Both the position numbers and the translations under genes were made by a program. A stretch of DNA of 64,000 bases from Heterobilharzia americana (Eukaryota > Platyhelminthes > Trematoda > Strigeidida > Schistosomatidae). Positions 24,501 to 34,100 of this stretch are shown here, piece after piece. Where the stretch lies: NCBI GenBank assembly GCA_944470555.2, contig OX104134.1, forward strand, positions 70,116,678 to 70,180,677, in the 5' to 3' direction. Positions within the stretch are counted from its first letter, which is position 1. Each line of letters begins with the position of its first letter. The notes under the pieces were generated by a model that saw only the letters and a list, made by a program, of their open reading frames with translations, was not told where the DNA came from and did no database searches.

Positions 24501-27500
24501 TCAGAGACTAAAGAATAGCCTACCCAGTCTTAACTTTTCATATTGCATATATCAATTTAACTGCTCCTGTGAAACAAGTTACATGGGGCATACGATTAGG
24601 CAGGTACGTCTCCACATGCTAGAATACTGACCGACTTGATTTGGAAAAGGTAAATTGAAAGTGGTGAAAAGTCCTGTAACAGCTCACTTAGTACGCAAAG
24701 GGTACCACATAGATGCCGATAAGGCTTTTAATGTCATATATTGTGTACCAAAAACAATATCAAGTGTAGCTCGCTAACATCTGCGCAACACTGCTGAGGT
24801 TGTCGCAATAAGATTAATCACACTTCAACTTTAGATTCAGGAATAACATATTTGAACGTTATTCGTCCCTTGGCCTTCGATAAACTAAATGATACTCCCA
24901 TCTCCTTTTGTTTTTTTTACCATTAGATTCTTCATCTGCTTATATGTCATCTTAATGTTGATAAATTTCAAAAAATCAACTTTCTTACGGTCCCTGACTC
25001 ACATTCCATTTTGGGAATGTATTCTCCCTAGGCTTAGTTTGGTTTGCGCTGTACAATTCCACTTTATAACTGTAGAACCTGAAGAGAATTTGTTGAAAAA
25101 TTATTCTTCGTTCAGATTGTTTTTAATTTTGTTAACCCCTATATCTACTTACTCCCTTCTTATATATACTTGTCTACCTTAATATCACTTTTATACACTT
25201 CTTCATAGCAATTTGCACTGATACACTTCGGTAACAGGTCCTACGTTTATCTATTCGCCTGTGTCACACGCTGCTGAGAAGCCACACTTATGCCTTGCTG
25301 AGATTAGATTCACTACCTACGCACGGTTTTGGTGAAGTAGTCTGTTTCCTTATTCCGCCGTCTATCATGAATGTTTTCTAATCGGCTATTGTCATTTTAG
25401 TGCATTAATATCCTGCTCCTCAAACATAGTTATAATCTCCGTACATATATGCAGGAAATCATCCTCCGCTTTATTATAGGATAGTTAGAAACTCTAACTT
25501 AGGACCTTTTGTTCTACTTTCAATTCTGCTGCTAGTGAAGTGTTAAAGTTATCAATGGATGAATTCTAGTTAGTTTGCTTTGCGGCGTGGTGTATACCCT
25601 TTAGTTGTGCAATAACAGTGGAGCTGTAGCTCCGTGGCTTAGGGAGACCATTATCGATCATTGGATTACGAGTTCAAGCCCTGCTCCGCCTACCGAGGTT
25701 TGGGTGGTCAGGTAGTATTACTAGCCTTCACCCAATAGGTGTGGCTCATTGCCTACTGCACGGACGTGCAAAAGGTGGCTGAGTACGTTCCGTTCGTTCG
25801 TAATAACAGCACATACTCGATTCGTCAATATACATACACACTGTACGAACGCTTATCAAAAGCTGATTTTCATATATATTTCCCAAATTGTTGCGTGGAA
25901 GTAAGCTAAAATAAAACAACTATACTAATGAAGGATGTACTATCACCAAGAAATACGTTGAAGACAAATATTTCCGAATAACATTGATTAGATAATTATT
26001 AGTTTCCGACTTTTCAGTGAGTTGATGTCTTATTCTCGTATTCTGATATCGTGACATAGTACTCGAAAGATTTGTAAAACAAATAAACATTTGTACGAGC
26101 TACCTTTATTGGTACAGACTTATGTCATCATTTTATGAGAACCCATAGGTTATGTACCTAAAAATGTAGTGCTCATCAAGGAGGAGGTGAATAAGTCCAT
26201 GGTACCAACAAATTATATGTACACTGATTACAACAAAAAGTAAAATGCTTAGTGAAATCAGTATTATTAGTGTTACATTTTGCATACTTACATCTAATGA
26301 TGTTAAACAATACCAGCAAAAAGTATGTTTACATGACCGGCACATCATTTGGGCACAACCTTCTATGCGTTCAATAGGTACCAGACAAGCTGGACAACGT
26401 TTTAACCAGTCATCTGGAGAATACGGAGGGAACCCCACGGTTAGGACGGAGACATCAATATTATCGCTAATATCATTGTTGAAGAGATGAATACCTGTGT
26501 GCTTTTGAGAATAACTACTTTGTTTTGTCTTAGATCGCTGGAAGGATATTTTCTTGATTTTGTCTTTTTCAGTGGGCTTTTTCAAAGACGTTAGTTTATT
26601 AATGTATTCCGGTTTCGCTTCTGTATGTGGTAGTTTGCTTCTGACAGAAGTTTCAGGACTTAAATATGGATAAAGGCCTATATGATTCGCAGCAGTTAAG
26701 GTATCCACATTTTTTTCCAGGTGTTCACATGAATCTTGGTGATTTGATAACCGAGTGCCAAATTTCTTGTGTTTTTTTCGGTGCACAATATTTTCAATGG
26801 TTTCTTCGCATACATAAGGTCCGCCTCCCACGTGCCAGTTTAAATGACAACGAGCACAAAACTCATGAGAACACCGTTTGCATACAACCCGCACAGCTGG
26901 ACGACTAGGTGTTGCTTGATATGCTAACGCTCCCCGTTCTGCAACAAAGGGTAGATCCTTTTGTTCCACAGATTGATCAAGAGATTTCTATACAAAAATA
27001 CAAATTGTTGGAAAACATGTCGACATTATTGTTAAAAAACTGTAAGCGGATAACTTCACAACCTGGTTTTTAATAAATTATGGCATTAACTCTTTTGGTA
27101 ACATCAAACAGAAAAATGCCATTTAGTAATCACGTACGTACAGCCAGGATTCAAATCTTCGCAAGTGTATTAAAGATTCCAAGTTTTCGGAATATAACAA
27201 AACCTCATTTTTTTAGATAATAAATAGTCACTTCAACCATAAATTGATAGGATAGTTAAAGAGCTATATAACTATATCTACAGGGCAACAACATTTGCGT
27301 GTTGCACTAAACCTAATCACCCAAAATCCTAGCGATCGGTCAGGTGCATGCACCAATTAGAAAGGCAAGAGTTTGAGAGAATACAGTCCCATCAGACTTT
27401 ACTTTGAAGTAAGATATATACCAAGCGATCATATGAAACTAAAGATTGATAGTTGTATGTACATTTGATTGGTTTAAGGATTGAAATTCTGCATCTATTT

Positions 27501-30500
27501 GTTTCACAGGATTTCAAGTGATTGGTCGATAGGATTGTAGTTATAGGATTACCAATTACTTTGAAAATCCAACAATATAAAGTGAGTAAAAATGAACACG
27601 AAAAAGAAAAATCTATAAAAAAAAAAGTCAGATTGATGCAAAATACGTGTACAAGTTAGCTGATTTACTATGTACATGAATATTGTAATATTTTCTTGTA
27701 CTTCTATAACCATCCACTAAGAGGGTTGTGGTTATTGACTTGATTTGCAACCATTCCGTCGCAAGCTCGAACCCCACTCCGTCTATCCACCTGTTTTTTT
27801 GTATACTACTGTGAAGTGTGGCAACTTGAACCAGTGTACTTGTGTGCGAGGTTCTACGTAGATTTTACCTGTATGTGCTCCGTTAACCGAGGTTTATGCA
27901 GCCAGATAGTATTATTAGCCCTCACATAATAGATATCGCTAATTGCCTACTAACACAATCATTTTTGAATACAACTTTCATGACTTTGGTTGCTGAGACA
28001 GTTTTCATACGACGAATTATAAATGTCTGTAGTAATTGATTCGGTATCTTTAAGTTACTGTAAGAGCAGATTAAGCATTCGAAATTTGACAATCAACGGT
28101 CATGTGTGACTGGCTGAAACTGGTAGTGTTTCCTATTTTAACTTTCGCTAACCATATATGTAGATGATTTTTCGCATGCTGTGAAAGGATTCTTACGGTG
28201 TTCTACATAGCTGACCCTACAGTATCATTTGAAATTATAAATATTTATTGGCAAGGAAATATGAGAAACATTGTCTTCCAGATATGGCGGTAATTTATGT
28301 GTGGTTGAAAACTAATCTTAATGTGGCTGCAGGAAATGTTCTCTTCAACGGGCGTTGAATTCTGTCTGCTGAGATTTTGGCTAGGTTATCCATCTTAGGC
28401 TGAAGATATGATTATCTGCTTTTTTACGGTTAGAGATAACTACCTTATCCATCTTTCAAGGTAGTATTTATCATGCACTAACATGAGTTGGGGGATGACT
28501 GAAGCACTCGAGAGATTCGTTTTGGTTGGGATATCCCAATAGTGTGTATGTAGGACTCCATGAGGGATCGAGCTTACGAACATCAAGAACCTTAATATTC
28601 TGCCAATAGGTTGTTATCTAATCGTTCACATTTTTCTATACCTGTTGATACGCAAGAAAGTGCGACCGTCAACCGACTTGATTGACTCTGGAGGTTACGG
28701 TTTTTCATTAGATCTTCGGGAAATCGATCTGAAAACAGGTGACTAATGAATCGACAATAATTCAAAGTGGAAGTTGATTTCAGTTAGTGACGAGTTTATG
28801 GTGAATAATACTTTGAATTGCCAACCGATAGCTGCCACCTGGACGTGGTGATTGAGCTTGTATATCACAATGATCCAACGATCTACGCTGTTGGAACGCT
28901 TGTTCCCTCGAGGTGCTACTCTAACACAAAATTCAGTCGGATAGTGGTGAGGCAAAAAGTGTAAGTTGCTACGCTATGGTGAGGGTTCGAGGGAGAAGTC
29001 ATATTGGCGCCTGGACGAGAGTGAGATAACAGTAAGGTGTTTTTCTTGGATAATCAACAGTGTCACAATAAAGCTGCCTTTCATACAGAATACCACATAC
29101 TAGTATACTACGTGGCATAAAGGTGTCGGAGATAGAAGTTCACAGTTGGATTCACAAAAAACAAGGTTAAACCTTAAACGTTTAGAACGACCGGGTAACC
29201 GACTTCAAGCAGATGCGCCATGGGCTCTAGGGTGACACAGGCCTTTTCCTTTTTAAAGTAACCCAAAGAGAATTAGACTCCCACGATGGGGGCAGTCAGG
29301 AAGTGTCGGCCGCCCACAGGCTTCCAGTAATATACAAAACCCAATTGACCATAGTTTATCCTCCTTACCTCCGTTTTTTCCCTTGCCTGGACTTTCTGCT
29401 ACCAGTGATAAACCTCTTATAACTTTCTCAACTTCTCACGCTGCAACTATTGCCGAAGATGCAAGACAGCGGAAACTCATTTCTACTCTCCTAAAGCCTC
29501 GCTGTCAGTTCCAAATTGGAGATTCCAACGACCGAACCCTATAACAGGTCGGATAGTAGGCAACGATCGCCAGAACTGTAGGATCCCTAACCATGGATGT
29601 ATGCTAAGTTTCTGGGGGGGGGGGGACACAGGACCTAAGTGTGGCTTATTCCCTTGACCTCACCTCTCCAACGTGGTAAATATTCAAAATTAACCTTACG
29701 AGTATCCAGAGATCCGAAGACTAGCTTTCTTGAACTCACTAGTGTAGATATAGCATTCAGTTGTAGAGCAGAAAGTTCACCCCTCAACTGCATACCAAAC
29801 AATCACCATCTGTCAACTGTTCGGCTGGATGGATCTGTAAGAACTAGAAACGATCGTGAGACTTTCCTATGCCTACTTATGATTACCTACGCCCCCAGAC
29901 TGCAGTTCTTATTATGCTGAGCATGAATTCCATCAACAGCTGTCAGTTTTGCTAAATTACCCAGAAGGTTTAGATATCGCCATAAAGGTAAAGGGCTTCA
30001 AAGCTAAGGTAGAAAAAATTGAGGTAGTCTAAAACGCATCCTAAAGGTTTCAACGAAATCTCATGCCAACGAAACAACAATGGTGAACATGTCCTACACC
30101 TATGTTCTGATAATCACTTTTTCCTAACCAGAACTAAATTCGAGTATAGATTGAGACACTGTCTCACCTGGAGTTCACTGAAATCAAACCAACCATGCAT
30201 ACAGAGAGACCATACTGCTATACGTCATCGTTGGAGAGGATCAGTGAAGAGTAAATTGACCATGTGTCTTCGTGGTGATTGCAAGTAATGGTAGGCGGTG
30301 AAGGCGAAATGGGTGGAGAAGGCATCAGAACTAAGTAGTATTCGACATTAGTTTTGACTTATCAAGGATACTGGTCATACGAAGACGGTGATTAGTGAGA
30401 CCGTCGCCGAAAAGGATGGGTCAGCGATGACCTCTCAGAACAGGTGGCTAGAACTTTTGATGGAACACTCTGAAAACAGTTTAGCTGACCTATAGTCACG

Positions 30501-31053
30501 CTTGAATTGCCAATCATCGAGGTCGGGCGTGAATGGGATGCAGATGTCGATCCTTTACCTCGCCTGGAAGTTGAGAAGACTGTTTTAAACTTGAAACGAT
30601 GCAGAGCAGCGGGACCTGATGCTTAGCCGCCAAGAATTTTGAAGGATGGAAGTAGGAAATTTCTGAGTACAGTGATGGAGGTACTATGAAGTAGCGTATG
30701 AGGCTCAGAAGTAGTCGTGTTGGGTTGATCATCTCAGCCTATGAGAAGGGATAGGATTATTGTTTTGATGATCATAAGGGTATCAGTTTGATTAAAATCG
30801 TGTCCGAGATTCTTTAGCTTGTGATCATCCAACTCCTAAGTGGAACCTAAGAACGTCGAACCCAAGGAGAACAGGGAGAATTCAGGGATGAAATGTATCC
30901 ACCAAATCTTCACCCTTCGACAGGTTACGGAACATGGAGATACTTACGGGTTACAACCTAGTTTTCACAACCAGAAATAAATCAGTCAGAACACGTGATT
31001 ATATGGATAGTAGTCAAACATCAGAACGATAAATGTTAGTCTATAGACAATTC

Positions 31054-31126
<73 letters not shown>

Positions 31127-34100
31127 CATTGTGTAAACCATGGAAAACTGAAGTAATGATGCGAGACTGAACGATAAAAAAAGAGGAACTGCATCAAATC
31201 GTGAATCGTTCAAAGATGCAAATAACTTGAAAGGCGAGTGAAACCAACAAAATCCACAGTAACATATGAAATAGTATATGACACGTTCACTACACAAAGG
31301 AAACCAGAACGAAGGACCACTTTTCTTGAGACATTTGCCAAAAGGTGCAGAAAAGGATTTCTAATTGATCTGTCTACAGAAAAATGTGGAATGGAAAACT
31401 AGTTTCTACAGATGGGTTTCTACCGAAATGTAATCTAAACTATCGCGTTTGCTACGAAGCGCAGGCTACATGTATTGTAGATTACTCTGAAGAATTTCCT
31501 GGGGATCAAATATGTGAACAAAAATCTGAGGAGAGGGGCATAAAGCTGGTTGACATTTCAGCTTTAAAAATATGCTATATAGGAGTAATGCGTCCTATAA
31601 CAAGTAGGAGAGAGTTCTTCAATTGAACTTAACTGTTTGATTTCGGAACAGATCTTTTAATTTGTAAAGTATTTTTTCGGCTGACTGCATCTATATGCCT
31701 GTAACAATTCACTTACATACATACATACATGAAAATGTTCCGTTGTGGCTTCCTAAAAACCACTTTGAATTATTCTTCTAAACACACAGATCTGAATCCT
31801 ATCCCATAACTTGAATAACCTTGACCAGTTAACAGACCTACATGATTTTGACGATGTTTATAGAATTCACTAGAATATTTCAAAATGATATCAATCAATT
31901 ACCAAAGCTACAACTGTTGATTATTTATGAAATGAAACCCAAACATTTCGTGTTTACATACCATAAATGATCCAAAAGAACTTCACGTAATTCTTCTTCA
32001 GTCAATCAGTCTACATCACGGATTCAAACTACTATTATAACTTTGTGAATAATTGAGACTTTTCATAGTAGGGGAATACATCAATAGGTTTCCTGAAGCA
32101 AGATCATATATTACATTGAGTGTAACTTGGTAAGGTACGCTATATGAGAGCAAAGAAAAACTGTGCGTAAACGTTTACGTTATGTGAAATATTGCAATCT
32201 CAGAAACAAAAACCCAGTACCTAAAGAATAAAATTTAGATCAATAAAATAAACTAAAACGCACAAAATAATGTGAAATAACTGTCAGTCCGTATAACAAA
32301 TAAATAACGAACAGGTACTTACCGTCACACGGTCTCCGATTTTACTTATGACAGTATTATTTGATGTTGCATAAGATATGTTTGGAATCCTCAGGCCGCT
32401 GCTGTCATGAAAAACCGCACCTTTAGGATTGGGAGCATCATGCTCATGTGAATTGCAAATACGTCTTTTATACCATCTGCAAAAGCGTTTCAGAGCACGT
32501 CTATTACTTTTGAGAGGTGGATTTGTACCGTTCGATAAATTCATATTTAGGTTAGCAGAAATTTGGCAGACAGCACCACAATTCACCGCTGGGCAAAATG
32601 TCAAGTTGACATTTTGTTCAACTTCTACATTAAGATATAAATGAGGACGAAATAACCAACTAACCTCGTTGAAGCTTTTTCATAGAAAAACGCTCATAAA
32701 AATCAGACGGCAGCAATTCCTTGATCTAGAAAACACTTAAGAGTTATTCAACCAACTCACCTCGGAATCTGTCAGCCATCCACCTTGACTACATCTGTAA
32801 CTTGGACATGAACAACTGATATCAATCCGATCGCGCAGAACAGAAATGACGTACATTGTCAAACACTGAAAAGAATAACTAGACACTGAATATATGCTTG
32901 CCACAAAAAATTTAGCTTGGAATTATTTTTAGTACGTAACTTTTGTGTGAATCTTCGTGGACGTAGATATCCTAATTGTGAACTAATATTATGTTACCAT
33001 CTACAACAGGTTTGCTAGCTAAGTTGAGTCACACTTACTGTGTAATGATACTACGCATGTTATGCATATTTACACGAACAAAAGTGCATGACAACGAAAT
33101 CCAGAGATCACATGGAATGGCTACACTTTTTGGGATACGCAAAATAAACACACCATATTAGATTTTGAATAAACACCAGACTTCTATCACCACAACGACA
33201 AATGTTACAAGCAATACTGTTATTAATACTACTACATATGACGCCTCATCACATCTTTACATCACCATCATTTCATTTTAGGTAGCAGCACCTTTCATGA
33301 AGCTACTTTTCACTAAGCGAGCTACAAAATGAATGTAATTCTACCACGTGCTGGACGTTCCAGAGTTAGTACAAAAGGTTGGGAACGCGAGGAAGCTATC
33401 AAAAGTAATAAAAAGTCATGAACGAGACAACAATGAAATTCAGCATGAAGATTAATAAGATGATAATGCGTGGATACATCTACACCCCTGATATTGATTC
33501 TAACCCATATCATTAACAATCTCCAACCACCGATTTCAGGTGTTATATGGACCACAACTGGGGAGTCTGTATTTGCCTACACGGCTGGAACTGATAGTCA
33601 AGAACTCTATGGAATCGTTCCACCCCTTAATCTGGTCAACTCTAACCTTTCTTCAGCCTGAACCTATATTGTTTGACATTGCACGACTAGGTAGACAGTG
33701 GCTGGGTATGCATAACAGGTCCCAACAATCTGAGATGATGGGAGTTCACTAGGTGCTTCATCAGTATTGATGGTCGCATACCTGTAAGCGTAAATATATC
33801 CAACAACCATAAGTTACATTGGAATAAGGTGCTAAATTACATAGTTCGCGGACTATCCCACTGATAACATTTCAGAAAAGGTTCGTACCGAATTTCTCAT
33901 GTAAATGGAGTGAAGGATGAGCACCAGTAGCATATAATATTATACCTGTCTTATTCAGAACCATAACTTTGTTTACAGTACGGAATTCTCAGCATGTGAT
34001 AATGCTTGAGTTTACTTATTACACACTATTTTTAAGAACGTATCAATGGTACTGGTTGAGGGTAGACAATAAGTAACAGGATCGCTGAAATGTTCAATGA

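Noticed and set aside
26133..26291. C-terminal extension with a hydrophobic segment after RING2
   Set aside because: It follows a strong donor (GAT then gtaagt). The family's tail and membrane span are found instead in exons at 14281-14370 and 9118-9567.
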